DNA of 64,000 nucleotides, taken from the NCBI GenBank assembly GCA_964508705.1, contig CAZDUS010000004.1, forward strand, positions 26,057-90,056. The letters run 5' to 3'. Below the pieces are notes generated by a model that did no database searches, had not been told where the DNA came from, and saw only the letters and a program-made list of their open reading frames with translations. The position numbers were made by a program, and so were the translations under genes. The stretch comes from CAZDUS01 sp964508705. Lineage in GTDB: Bacteria > Verrucomicrobiota > Kiritimatiellia > CAIKKV01 > CAITUY01. Below, piece by piece: positions 8,793 to 16,666 of the stretch; position 1 is the stretch's first letter, and every line of letters begins with the position of its first letter.

Positions 8793-9437
8793 TCATCTCA
8801 CGCCCATTATCTTGTGTAATTGAGTATACACCCGCACAGGCAAGCGCTCCTCCAAAACCCACTGCCCCAGCTCTCCCAAAGCAACCTTCCCATGCACGAC
8901 ACCGAACAACACTGCATGGCAGCGTTTTACCAGATCATGACGCCGAACAACGTCTGCCGCCCACTCAAAATCAACCCTATCGGCTATGACAAACTTCACT
9001 TCATCGTAGCCCCTCAAGCGATTGATGTTCTCGAAATCCATGGCTCCTGACTCGCCGCTGCCTGGACACTTGACATCCATTACTGCTATCACCCCTTGTG
9101 GAATCGCCGAGATATCAATACTTCCATTGGTTTCCACCAAGACCGGCTTTCCTGTGGCGGCAAGCAAATCAGCCGCCAACTTCTGACATCCCGCCTGCAA
9201 AAGAGGCTCCCCTCCTGTTATCTCCGTAATGGCCGCCCCGCTCGCCAGCGCCTCTCTCACCAATTCACCGGTAGTCTTGATTTTCCCGCCGGCATAGGAC
9301 TCCTTGGTGTCGCAATAGCGACACCTTAAATTACATCCGCTTAATCGGATGAAGAAACAGGGCAGTCCTGCCCAAGTGGATTCACCTTGAATCGACAAAA
9401 ACGTCTCAGCAATGGAAAGTTCTGCCTCGTCAGACAC
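8793..9437 (-). CDS. queE: 7-carboxy-7-deazaguanine synthase QueE
   Basis: A radical SAM enzyme of about 214 residues that converts 6-carboxytetrahydropterin to 7-carboxy-7-deazaguanine. The [4Fe-4S] motif is CNLRCRYCD (C-x3-C-x2-C). The glycine-rich SAM-binding stretch is EITGGEPLLQ. SIQGESTWAGLPCFFIRL is typical of QueE. I favour the GTG at 9437 because GGGAG lies 6 bp before it; an in-frame GTG at 9458 would add seven residues with a poorer site. It lies between queD (51 bp upstream) and queC (3 bp downstream). Confidence 0.93.
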   Translation of the reverse strand: MSDEAELSIAETFLSIQGESTWAGLPCFFIRLSGCNLRCRYCDTKESYAGGKIKTTGELVREALASGAAITEITGGEPLLQAGCQKLAADLLAATGKPVLVETNGSIDISAIPQGVIAVMDVKCPGSGESGAMDFENINRLRGYDEVKFVIADRVDFEWAADVVRRHDLVKRCHAVLFGVVHGKVALGELGQWVLEERLPVRVYTQLHKIMGVR

Positions 9438-9488
9438 GCTAATCTCCCGCGATGCCACGATTATCGACTTACCCGTCTAAACCAATCA

Positions 9489-9866
9489 TCAAATCCCATC
9501 ACTCCAGTAACTGGCCGTCGTTCCTGGCGTCTCGCATACCGTGACTTTTGAAACCTTGAGCATCTTGCTATTCAAAAACCCCGAAAGCTGTTCATACAAA
9601 TATCGAGCAAGATTTTCTGATGTCGGATTCTCGCGCATAAAAGCAGGCAATTGATTTAAATCACGATGATCTACTTCTTCCATCGCCTTGCGCACCGCAC
9701 TCTTGATGTCCTTGAAATCAATCAGCATCCCTAATTCATTTAAACTCTCACCCTGCACATAGACCTCCACGGCCCAATTATGACCGTGCTGATTGGCACA
9801 GGGACCATCGTACCCTTCCAACCGATGTGCTGCCGAAAAATGCGTTTTGATGCTCAATTCAAACAT
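9489..9866 (-). CDS. queD: 6-carboxy-5,6,7,8-tetrahydropterin synthase QueD
   Basis: A 125-residue member of the PTPS fold that turns 7,8-dihydroneopterin triphosphate into 6-carboxytetrahydropterin, the second step of queuosine synthesis. Zinc-binding histidines lie in FSAAHRL and in CANQHGHNW, which also holds the catalytic Cys of the C-x3-H-G-H motif. MLIDFKDIK and VDHRDLNQL are further family motifs. Length is normal. A GGGGA site precedes the ATG. It is first of the queD-queE-queC run and follows the IMP cyclohydrolase gene by 54 bp. Confidence 0.95.
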   Translation of the reverse strand: MFELSIKTHFSAAHRLEGYDGPCANQHGHNWAVEVYVQGESLNELGMLIDFKDIKSAVRKAMEEVDHRDLNQLPAFMRENPTSENLARYLYEQLSGFLNSKMLKVSKVTVCETPGTTASYWSDGI

Positions 9867-9920
9867 ATAATCCCCACTCCCCTTTCGCGTTGTTTGCGCG
9901 TTTCAAAGATAACCAGTCCC

Positions 9921-10604
9921 TTACTTTTCAAATTGATAGCACTTCCGGACGTCAGTCAGCGTACACGCCTTGAGATATCCGGCAATGGCCGCATCATACG
10001 ACGCCGTATGCGCAAAAGCCTTCCGCGCCAAATTCAACCGGGTTTCAAACGATAGACATCCTTGGGAAGTCTCCAACTCCTTCACAACACCATCATAATC
10101 AGAGGGATCAGTCACGGAAGCCACCCTCAAATAATTCTTCGCCGATGCCCTCACCATGCATGGTCCGCCAATGTCGATATTTGATCTCGCATTCTCCGGT
10201 GTGGCCCCCGCCTTGGCTATTGTCGCCGCAAACGGATATAGATTCACAATCACCATGTCTATAGCCACAGCTTTTGTCCGTTTGAGATCGTCCGCATGGG
10301 CCGTATTATACGTTTCACTCAGCAGGCCAAGATAGATTTTGAAGTCCAGTGTTTTCACCAAACCGCCCTGCATTTCCGGTTGCCCAGTGTAATCGGAAAC
10401 CTGCACCAGATTCCTCGAGGCCGCAACCCCCAGCATATCCTTAATCGCCAAATAGGTACCGCCGGTGGAATATATCTTAACGTCAGGATTGATCTTAATA
10501 AGGGCAGGAACTATTCGATCAAGACCTGTCTTATCCGAGACACTCGCCAGCACATTCTTGACCTTAACGCCTTCATCAATCCGCTCAACCACATTTAACG
10601 CCAT
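9921..10604 (-). CDS. purH: IMP cyclohydrolase (PurH N-terminal domain only)
   Basis: A 227-residue protein that covers only the N-terminal MGS-like domain of PurH, which closes the ring of FAICAR to give IMP. Motifs include VLASVSDKTGLDRIVPAL, IYSTGGTY, VSDYTGQPEMQGGLVKTL, VVNLYPFAATI and NIDIGGPCMVRASAKN. Bifunctional PurH is usually about 510-530 residues with a C-terminal AICAR transformylase domain, which is absent. The protein ends naturally after the cyclohydrolase core and the next gene is unrelated, so the transformylase must be encoded elsewhere or replaced by another enzyme. I choose the ATG at 10604, with AAAGGA 6 bp upstream, over the codon at 10631. Confidence 0.88.
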   Translation of the reverse strand: MALNVVERIDEGVKVKNVLASVSDKTGLDRIVPALIKINPDVKIYSTGGTYLAIKDMLGVAASRNLVQVSDYTGQPEMQGGLVKTLDFKIYLGLLSETYNTAHADDLKRTKAVAIDMVIVNLYPFAATIAKAGATPENARSNIDIGGPCMVRASAKNYLRVASVTDPSDYDGVVKELETSQGCLSFETRLNLARKAFAHTASYDAAIAGYLKACTLTDVRKCYQFEK

Positions 10605-10669
10605 AACGGTTCCTTTCAGCATAGACACCAATCAAATCAACATTTAATTTGCGAGATGAACACCGGCAA

Positions 10670-10678
10670 ATTATGCCA
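10670..10678 (-). promoter_or_regulatory. Extended -10 promoter element for IMP cyclohydrolase
   Basis: On the minus strand, TGGCATAAT is an extended -10 (TGn plus CATAAT, 5/6 to consensus). The -35 is weak and T-rich. The predicted start lies about 60 bp before the ATG at 10604. Confidence 0.3.
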
Positions 10679-10790
10679 CAAATCCCAAACAACAAAAGCA
10701 GAACGTCAGGGCGACAGGAAGAAGCGGAGTGGGGCGATAAAGCGGGTGCCCCCGTTAATGGCCGAGAGCCCGTTTACTGGTGGTTTTGAG

Positions 10791-10866
10791 TGGAGCCAAC
10801 AGTCGGGATTGAACCGACGACCTGCGCATTACGAATGCGCTGCTCTACCAGCTGAGCTATGTTGGC
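10791..10866 (-). tRNA. tRNA-Thr (CGU anticodon)
   Basis: A complete cloverleaf on the minus strand. The acceptor stem is GCCAACA paired with TGTTGGC, the D arm is GCTC...GAGC, the anticodon stem is GCGCA/TGCGC with loop TTCGTAA, and the T arm is GTCGG-TTCAATC-CCGAC. The anticodon is CGT, reading ACG (Thr). G1-C72 and C2-G71 fit threonine identity. The discriminator base is T and CCA is encoded, so the gene is 76 nt. Confidence 0.95.
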
Positions 10867-10919
10867 AATAAACAAGCGGGCATTACGATACCGAAAAGCA
10901 ACAGCGTGTCAACTCCCGC

Positions 10920-12029
10920 TTAAGCCATCATTTTTGCCAGCATTACCTCCAAAATCGTCTCTTCAGGCACACTACTGGAAACAAGCGATTCATGCGCCGC
11001 CATAGCCAAACGTTGGTTATTTTTTAAAGCGTTCAACGAATAAGCTTGCGCCTGTTGCCCCAAGATCCCGACTCGGAACTCATGCAAGGCTCGAGGATTC
11101 TTTTTCAATGCTACCGTCAGGACCTCTTCCACGTCCGGCGTTAAATTATTCCACTCGCCTAACATCCCGCCACCACCGTAACCTGGCTTCAATCGAAGCC
11201 ATCCCCTGTCCAAAGCCTCTCTATACACCAATAATTCACGCACCCGGTTGACAATCACTGTAACAATGGCTATCGCGCTCTCTTTCTGCGCCAGCAGACG
11301 GTGCAAGATCTGTAAGGCTCTGGAGAGTTGCCTCTTCCCTACAGCATCTTGAATATCCCACAACGCAGACTCTGAAGATGAAACCACAATGGCATCAATA
11401 TCATATTCAGACACCCCGGACTGGCCATGTGTATATAGCGCTAACTTTTCAACTTCATTGAATATTTGCCGGGAGTCAGCACCAACTTTTGAGATAAAAA
11501 GTTCTATCGCCGCAGGACTTGCTCTTAATTTGTGGTCGGAGAGCGCCTGCCGTAATGCAGCACGCCCATAATTTTCCACTTCTTTTGTCTTCTCGGGAAG
11601 GGAAAATTCCTTCACCTCAAATAGACTGGCGCATGTTTTATAGAATGAAGATCGCTTGTCAACTTTCGGAGCTGTTACAAGCAGGACGTTCCCCCCCGGA
11701 GGAGTGTCCTTCAAAAACTGGGCAAGCTCCTTAACTTTAGACTTAACCTCTTCATTTTGAGCCACTTGCCCATCCGCAAGAAAATTAACATCACGCCACC
11801 AAACCACTTTACCCTGCTCCGAGAAAAAGCCCCGCGTCATGAACGCCTCAAGACAGCGCTTAATGGCTACCGAAACTCCCTCTTCATTGTCAGCCCGCCC
11901 GTCAATGATCTCGAGCCCAAACGCCCGCTCACTTTCCGGCACTAGTTTATGAATGAATTGCTGTGCCGCTATTCCTGCGGCGAACTCATCATCACCCATA
12001 AAAAGATATACCGACCCTTTACCACTCAT
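10920..12029 (-). CDS. holA: DNA polymerase III subunit delta
   Basis: A 369-residue clamp-loader subunit that opens the beta clamp. The N-terminus SVYLFMGDDEFAAG matches the usual start of HolA. Later stretches are family-typical: NVLLVTAPKVDKRSSFYKT, VEKLALYTHG, LWDIQDAVGKRQLSRALQILHRLL and RLKPGYGGGG. The window form has no zinc finger, as expected for delta. I use the ATG at 12029, which gives the normal short N-terminus. An in-frame TTG at 12074 would add 15 residues with no family support. The gene is divergent from the pgpH-like gene and 53 bp downstream of the tRNA-Thr in map order. Confidence 0.9.
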   Translation of the reverse strand: MSGKGSVYLFMGDDEFAAGIAAQQFIHKLVPESERAFGLEIIDGRADNEEGVSVAIKRCLEAFMTRGFFSEQGKVVWWRDVNFLADGQVAQNEEVKSKVKELAQFLKDTPPGGNVLLVTAPKVDKRSSFYKTCASLFEVKEFSLPEKTKEVENYGRAALRQALSDHKLRASPAAIELFISKVGADSRQIFNEVEKLALYTHGQSGVSEYDIDAIVVSSSESALWDIQDAVGKRQLSRALQILHRLLAQKESAIAIVTVIVNRVRELLVYREALDRGWLRLKPGYGGGGMLGEWNNLTPDVEEVLTVALKKNPRALHEFRVGILGQQAQAYSLNALKNNQRLAMAAHESLVSSSVPEETILEVMLAKMMA

Positions 12030-12105
12030 ACCTTGCCAGCCCTCAATAAAAAATGCATTAATATCTTGTATCAAGTCGTTTTGAGTTTGTCACGATACGC
12101 GATCA

Positions 12106-13629
12106 ATGAATCAAGGACTCTCAAAATTTAGATCCCAGCGCCTGCGAGACAGATTAAAGGATTCTAGCTCGAGAATTCGACCCAATGTCGATCATTGGTC
12201 CCGCCAACCAGCCGTAGGAATCGTTATTGGTCTTTTTTTATGGTTGGCATCCTGTGCACTCCTTCATATGGCGGATACGAGCATGCAGGCGGTCAAAACC
12301 GCAAGCATCTCGACTCTTGTCTACAAAAGTCTCCTTCTTCTTATAAGCACCTCCCTTGCCGCCCTGATTCTACGTATGCTCGACCCAGTACTCTTTTCCA
12401 ATAATTCCCGTATCCTGCTCATTGCCATGGGTTGTCTTCTCACCATCCTGCCAGCGGGATTTCTCAAATATTATTCCGGGCAGTATCCCTTGCTCTCCAA
12501 TACCACCGTATCTTTGCTTATACCGTATCCCCTCGCGCCGCTGCTCGCCGGACTGCTTCTGGGCACCCCAGCCGCCATGGTCGCCGGTCTATGGGTAATT
12601 CTTGCGTCCATGGTGTTGCTTGGATCTAGCACTACAACTCTATTCGTGGGTCTTGTCGCCACCGTCACGGTATCGCTGATGGTTCCTCAGGTTAGACGCA
12701 GGACTCAAGTAATCCGGATTGGACTTGTCACAGGTCTGCTCCAGTCCATTCTGGTTTTTTCCCATCTCAACCATTTGCCGCCAGATTGGGACAGCATCAT
12801 TCAGGAGGTGGTTTTTTGTGTAATTGGAGGGGTCAGCGCATCTCTCATTGTCGTAGTATTCCTTCCGCTGTTTGAGTCTCTTTTCGGAATATCGACCACC
12901 ATCACCCTGCTCGAACTCTCTGATTTAGGGCACCCCTTGCTTCAACGATTGGCCTTTGAAGCGCCGGGAACATATCACCATAGCTTGATGACGGCCAATC
13001 TCGCGCATGCGGCCGCAGACTCCATCCAAGCCAACAGCATTCTCGCGCGGGTCGGCGCATATTTCCACGACATTGGCAAGCTGACCAAGGCAAAATATTT
13101 CACAGAAAACATTCAGTCTTCAGAAAGCCCTCATGACGAACTTACGCCCAGCATGAGCGCACTCATCGTGATGGGGCATGTTAAGGAAGGGTTGAGCTTG
13201 GCTATGCTGCACAAGCTCCCGCGGGAAGTTATGGATATGATTGAGCAGCACCACGGCACTGCTCTGGCGGCCTACTTCCATCACAAGGCCGGACAGCAAG
13301 TTCAAGCGGAGTCAAAAGAGTCTGGCAATCGAGCAAAGCCACCCCCCGTTGATGAATCCAACTATCGCTATACGGGTCCACGACCTCTAAGCAGAGAGGC
13401 CGCCATTGTCATGCTGGCTGATTCGGTGGAAGCGGCCTCCCGATCCCTGGAGAAACTCACTCCGAATCATATTAAGGAATTGGTGGATCGCCTGGTCGAT
13501 AAGCGTTTTGAGGATGGCCAGCTAGATGACTGCGAAATGCAATTAGCCGAGCTGGCCGAGGTAAAAAAGGCTTTTGTTTCCTGCCTGACGAATATGCTCC
13601 ACAGTCGAGTTTCATACCCTAAACCATGA
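12106..13629 (+). CDS. PgpH-like 7TM-HD phosphohydrolase, short form
   Basis: A 507-residue membrane HD hydrolase. About seven hydrophobic helices (residues 40-260) are followed by a cytoplasmic HD domain: APGTYHHSLMTANLAHAAADSI, ARVGAYFHDIGKLTKAKYF (the HD pair) and IEQHHGT. REAAIVMLADSVEAASRSL comes near the C-terminus. PgpH/YqfF proteins hydrolyse cyclic di-AMP. Classical members are about 700-880 residues and carry a large extracytoplasmic 7TMR-HDED domain between the first and second helices. Here only about 30 residues lie there, so that domain is missing. It overlaps ybeY by 4 bp (ATGA), the same neighbour as in many bacteria. No good ribosome site is seen before the ATG. Confidence 0.85.
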   Translation: MNQGLSKFRSQRLRDRLKDSSSRIRPNVDHWSRQPAVGIVIGLFLWLASCALLHMADTSMQAVKTASISTLVYKSLLLLISTSLAALILRMLDPVLFSNNSRILLIAMGCLLTILPAGFLKYYSGQYPLLSNTTVSLLIPYPLAPLLAGLLLGTPAAMVAGLWVILASMVLLGSSTTTLFVGLVATVTVSLMVPQVRRRTQVIRIGLVTGLLQSILVFSHLNHLPPDWDSIIQEVVFCVIGGVSASLIVVVFLPLFESLFGISTTITLLELSDLGHPLLQRLAFEAPGTYHHSLMTANLAHAAADSIQANSILARVGAYFHDIGKLTKAKYFTENIQSSESPHDELTPSMSALIVMGHVKEGLSLAMLHKLPREVMDMIEQHHGTALAAYFHHKAGQQVQAESKESGNRAKPPPVDESNYRYTGPRPLSREAAIVMLADSVEAASRSLEKLTPNHIKELVDRLVDKRFEDGQLDDCEMQLAELAEVKKAFVSCLTNMLHSRVSYPKP

Positions 13630-14087
13630 ACGTTGCCATTATTAACGATTCAAGCATCCGGGTGAATGTACGTTTGATGAAAAAATTAACGGAACTATTT
13701 CTGTGCAAGGCATCAAAACAGGCTAAATGCTACTGGGGCGACATATCTCTGGTTCTTCTTGATGATAACGGAATTCAAGCCATGAACCGTTCATTCTTAA
13801 AGCATGACCACCCAACAGATGTCATCAGTTTCTCTTACGATCCTGTTCCCGGTGAGTCCGTCGCCGTATCTGGCGAAATCCTTGTTAATGTTGAAATGGC
13901 CCTGCGCTTGGGAAGACGTTTTAATGGCTCCAAACGGGAATTAGCCCTCTATATCGCACATGGCTGCGATCATTTAACCGGAGCTGACGATGCCTCCGAG
14001 ACTGACCGCCGCCGTATGCGATCCCGTGAGTTACGCTGGATCAGGATTGCTGACAAGGAAGACCTCATTTCAGGACTACTTCCATAG
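13626..14087 (+). CDS. ybeY: Endoribonuclease YbeY
   Basis: A 153-residue metal-dependent RNase for 16S rRNA 3'-end maturation and ribosome quality control. The substrate-side motif FLKHDHPTDVISFSYD and GEILVNVEMA are typical. The metal site reads AHGCDHLTGADD: the first two His of H-x3-H-x5-H are present and the third position is Asp. Such His-to-Asp forms occur in the family, so I still expect activity. Start and stop are coupled to the genes on both sides: it overlaps the pgpH-like gene by 4 bp and recO follows after 14 bp. Confidence 0.9.
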   Translation: MNVAIINDSSIRVNVRLMKKLTELFLCKASKQAKCYWGDISLVLLDDNGIQAMNRSFLKHDHPTDVISFSYDPVPGESVAVSGEILVNVEMALRLGRRFNGSKRELALYIAHGCDHLTGADDASETDRRRMRSRELRWIRIADKEDLISGLLP

Positions 14088-14101
14088 GAAGCGGCGCGCC
14101 C

Positions 14102-14857
14102 ATGATCTCAAAGACCCACGGCATCGCTCTGCGCATAGATCCATTTTCAAAAACATCACATATCATTTCCTGGTTAACCCCCGACAAGGGTCGGATATCA
14201 ACGCTTGCGAAGGGAGCAATGCGGCCAAGAAGCGCCTTTCTGGGCCAATACGACCTCTTTTACACCTGCGAATTGGTGTACTATCCTGGCACACGAAGCG
14301 CTCTGGGTATTCTCAAAGAGTGTAGCCCCGTGAATCACCGTGATGGCATGAGAACCCGATGGAAGTCCTTTCTGGCCGCATCTTATTTCGCGGATGTTCT
14401 TCATCGAATCCCCGAAACAGACGCACCCAATCTTTCCTTGTATCGTTTTGCTGGTCGTATGTTTGATTTTTTGGCAAAGCAGGACTGCAGTGTTAACGCC
14501 CTGTACTGGGCAGAGTTAAAACTCCTATCAATGCTTGGGGTTGGCCCTCGTCTTCTCTCATGCGTCGCTTGTGGCAGTAGCAGCATCCCTGTCTCAGGTC
14601 CAACTTCGTTTTCAATACCTAGAGGAGGCTTGATATGCGATTCATGTCGCGTGGGAGCTAAAGATGAAATTATCCCAGTCAATCAAGACACCCTTGCCAT
14701 GCTCAGACAATGGCAACAGGCCTCAACTCCATTAATTGCAGAACGTACCGCATGTTCTGATCACCAGAATGGCATGATAGACAAGATCCTCACCAACTTC
14801 ATGACCTATCATGTTGAGTCATCAACCTCTCGATCAGTTGCCCTGGCAATGCTATAG
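14102..14857 (+). CDS. recO: DNA repair protein RecO
   Basis: A 251-residue recombination mediator that, with RecR, loads RecA on SSB-coated single-stranded DNA. The N-terminal OB fold begins SKTHGIALRIDPFSKTSHI and continues WLTPDKGRISTLAKGAMRPRS. The C-terminal helical part carries a four-Cys zinc site, CVACG...CDSC. Length is normal. An AGGAAG site precedes the ATG. It is third in the plus-strand pgpH-ybeY-recO run, which ends before the convergent terminator at 14881-14910. Confidence 0.92.
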   Translation: MISKTHGIALRIDPFSKTSHIISWLTPDKGRISTLAKGAMRPRSAFLGQYDLFYTCELVYYPGTRSALGILKECSPVNHRDGMRTRWKSFLAASYFADVLHRIPETDAPNLSLYRFAGRMFDFLAKQDCSVNALYWAELKLLSMLGVGPRLLSCVACGSSSIPVSGPTSFSIPRGGLICDSCRVGAKDEIIPVNQDTLAMLRQWQQASTPLIAERTACSDHQNGMIDKILTNFMTYHVESSTSRSVALAML

Positions 14858-14880
14858 AAATCCAGAAGGTGATTACGGCA

Positions 14881-14910
14881 TAAAAAAAGGCGTCTCAAAT
14901 GAGACGCCTA
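14881..14910 (-). terminator. Rho-independent terminator of the exported-protein operon
   Basis: A perfect 9-bp stem AGGCGTCTC/GAGACGCCT with a 4-nt loop. On the minus strand the stem is followed directly by seven T. It stops transcription from the gene ending at 14932. On the plus strand the same stem has no T-run, so it would act only weakly for recO. Confidence 0.9.
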
Positions 14911-14931
14911 AAGGTACTACTAACCGTGATA

Positions 14932-15615
14932 CTACGCTTTTGCAATTCGAATCTTCAACTGCCCTATCAAACCAGCAAATCTATGCCTGAACGTCATTCC
15001 CAAGGACAATACCACAGCTAATATCATCCACACCGTCTCAGGCTCCGGCACAGCAAGCGTTAGATTGTCAAATTTATATATTACTTCACCCACTGCAGTC
15101 CCGGGGTTCATAACGTAGATACCCAACCATGTCGCATTATCCAAATCTGAAAGAAAATTCGCTTCAGATCCGCCGTTAAAGGGGTTCCATGATGTAGCCC
15201 CTAGCCCAGCGCTGAATGTAGTCACTCCAGTCGCTGGAATGCTGTTAACGTTCCAAACGTAAGTATAGTAGTGACCATTCCCTGATCCAAAATACAACGC
15301 AAGGGCGTCAGGTGCGGTACCCGTTGTCTCAAGCTCAAAAGTAACAAACTGATAGAGGTTTAAATTGGTGGTTATATTGTCAGACGGCGCGACAGATGTC
15401 CGTAGAAAACCAGCCCCCGTAAAACCGAACAATGATACAGCCACCTGTCCATTATCCCACGTGGCAAAGCCGTCATCCGTATCACTTCCGTCATAGGAAC
15501 CAACCCATCCCGCCATATCTGATTCCCACGTTTCTTGAATGATCGGCACAGCGCTTAATTCAACACACTGCAACATGCATGCGCCAGCAACTATGGCATA
15601 AATCCAATTTTTCAT
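14932..15615 (-). CDS. PEP-CTERM sorting-domain exported protein
   Basis: A 227-residue exported protein. It has an N-terminal signal peptide (about 1-22, ending near ELSAVP) and a C-terminal sorting tail (about 192-218): VPEPETVWMILAVVLSLG followed by the basic patch RHRF. In the PEP-CTERM scheme an exosortase cleaves at this signal and the protein is surface-linked or released with exopolysaccharide. No exosortase gene is in this window. The body (about 25-190) is acidic and beta-rich with no catalytic motif I recognise; it resembles carbohydrate-binding folds only in general character. GGGGTGA precedes the ATG. It is the last gene of a three-gene operon. Confidence 0.8.
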   Translation of the reverse strand: MKNWIYAIVAGACMLQCVELSAVPIIQETWESDMAGWVGSYDGSDTDDGFATWDNGQVAVSLFGFTGAGFLRTSVAPSDNITTNLNLYQFVTFELETTGTAPDALALYFGSGNGHYYTYVWNVNSIPATGVTTFSAGLGATSWNPFNGGSEANFLSDLDNATWLGIYVMNPGTAVGEVIYKFDNLTLAVPEPETVWMILAVVLSLGMTFRHRFAGLIGQLKIRIAKA

Positions 15616-15634
15616 TATATCACCCCGTTACATC

Positions 15635-16630
15635 CTACTGCTTGTCAATCTCAACCTTAAACGCCTTAAACTCGCTCCCATTTTCATCTGCGGCAACCCA
15701 AGCATTCCCTGCAGCCTTACTGCTGATCTGGGATTCCACAACTTGGAACCCGTTGCTCTCACCTGTTAAATCGCTGGATTCGAATACCGTAAACTTTCGA
15801 TAATCCACATGCTTCCACTTGACTACAGGCTTCCCATTATCATCGGACGCAATCTCAATTCGGAACATGGAGTTGGAATCCTGTGGGTTAGTTCCTGCAA
15901 TATACTCATCGTGGTTGCTCATGCCATCCCTGTCAGCATCGCCATCAGCGTGTCCTGTAACAGCGTTAGTAAACCCATTCTGCTGTAGCCAATAGACAGG
16001 CATGTCATCTGCCGTAATAGGACCTTTTTCCCAAGGCCCCACAAGCTTGAAGTTGTCGATATAAATGCTGCCAGCCGCCGTTTCTGTCCGTCCATCATTA
16101 ATGACTGAAACCTTTGTAACCGTCGATAGTTTGTTTGAAAATGTATCTGGATCAACACCCCCCCAAGCACTACTGTACCACAGAGGAACTTCAACATGCA
16201 TAAACACGCCCGTCACCGAAGGTAGCTGGAATTGCTGATCAAATGTAGTCCCATCTTGACAGGTAAGCCTCACACGCGTAGCTCCATTAATTGCACCTGC
16301 CTTCATGACATCAAAAGCAACTTTATCAACAGCAGAGTTGATGAAGTTGCCAACAAACATCCCTGCAGAAGCCGCTCCGTCCGCATATACACCGCCCTGC
16401 AAATCAGGGTATGGCGGAGCGTTTACCAAGGCATTAAACTTAATCACTAATGATTTATTTAGGTAGGCCTTTGGCGCATCGAGTGGTTCAGCTTTCCATT
16501 TAGCATCGTTGGTCGACCAAGCTTCGACAATATTCGCCACTGGTTGATATGGAACCACATCAGCAAGGACAACTCCTGCCATATGCGCCACCATTGTCGC
16601 CACTAAACTAACTGTTAATCGCATTTTCAT
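15635..16630 (-). CDS. Exported protein with Asp-rich calcium-binding repeat
   Basis: A protein of about 331 residues of unknown function. It has a signal peptide (MKMRLTVSLVATMVAHMAGVVLA), a beta-rich N-terminal half, and one thrombospondin type-3-like/EF-like loop DGDADRDGMSNHDEYIAGT (about 240) that should bind calcium. A domain of about 80 residues follows. Such loops are frequent in secreted proteins of Planctomycetes and Verrucomicrobia, just before a C-terminal domain of this kind. I take the ATG at 16630 because GGGGG lies just upstream; an in-frame ATG at 16657 would add nine residues and spoil the signal peptide. It sits between the other two exported-protein genes with 19- and 36-bp gaps. 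Confidence 0.7.
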   Translation of the reverse strand: MKMRLTVSLVATMVAHMAGVVLADVVPYQPVANIVEAWSTNDAKWKAEPLDAPKAYLNKSLVIKFNALVNAPPYPDLQGGVYADGAASAGMFVGNFINSAVDKVAFDVMKAGAINGATRVRLTCQDGTTFDQQFQLPSVTGVFMHVEVPLWYSSAWGGVDPDTFSNKLSTVTKVSVINDGRTETAAGSIYIDNFKLVGPWEKGPITADDMPVYWLQQNGFTNAVTGHADGDADRDGMSNHDEYIAGTNPQDSNSMFRIEIASDDNGKPVVKWKHVDYRKFTVFESSDLTGESNGFQVVESQISSKAAGNAWVAADENGSEFKAFKVEIDKQ

Positions 16631-16666
16631 AGCTACCCCCAAATTCATCCACATCACCCGCCCATC

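Noticed and set aside
9867..9920. preQ1 riboswitch upstream of queD
   Set aside because: The gap is only 54 bp and lacks the C-rich loop and A-rich tail of preQ1-I; only a small CGCG hairpin is visible.
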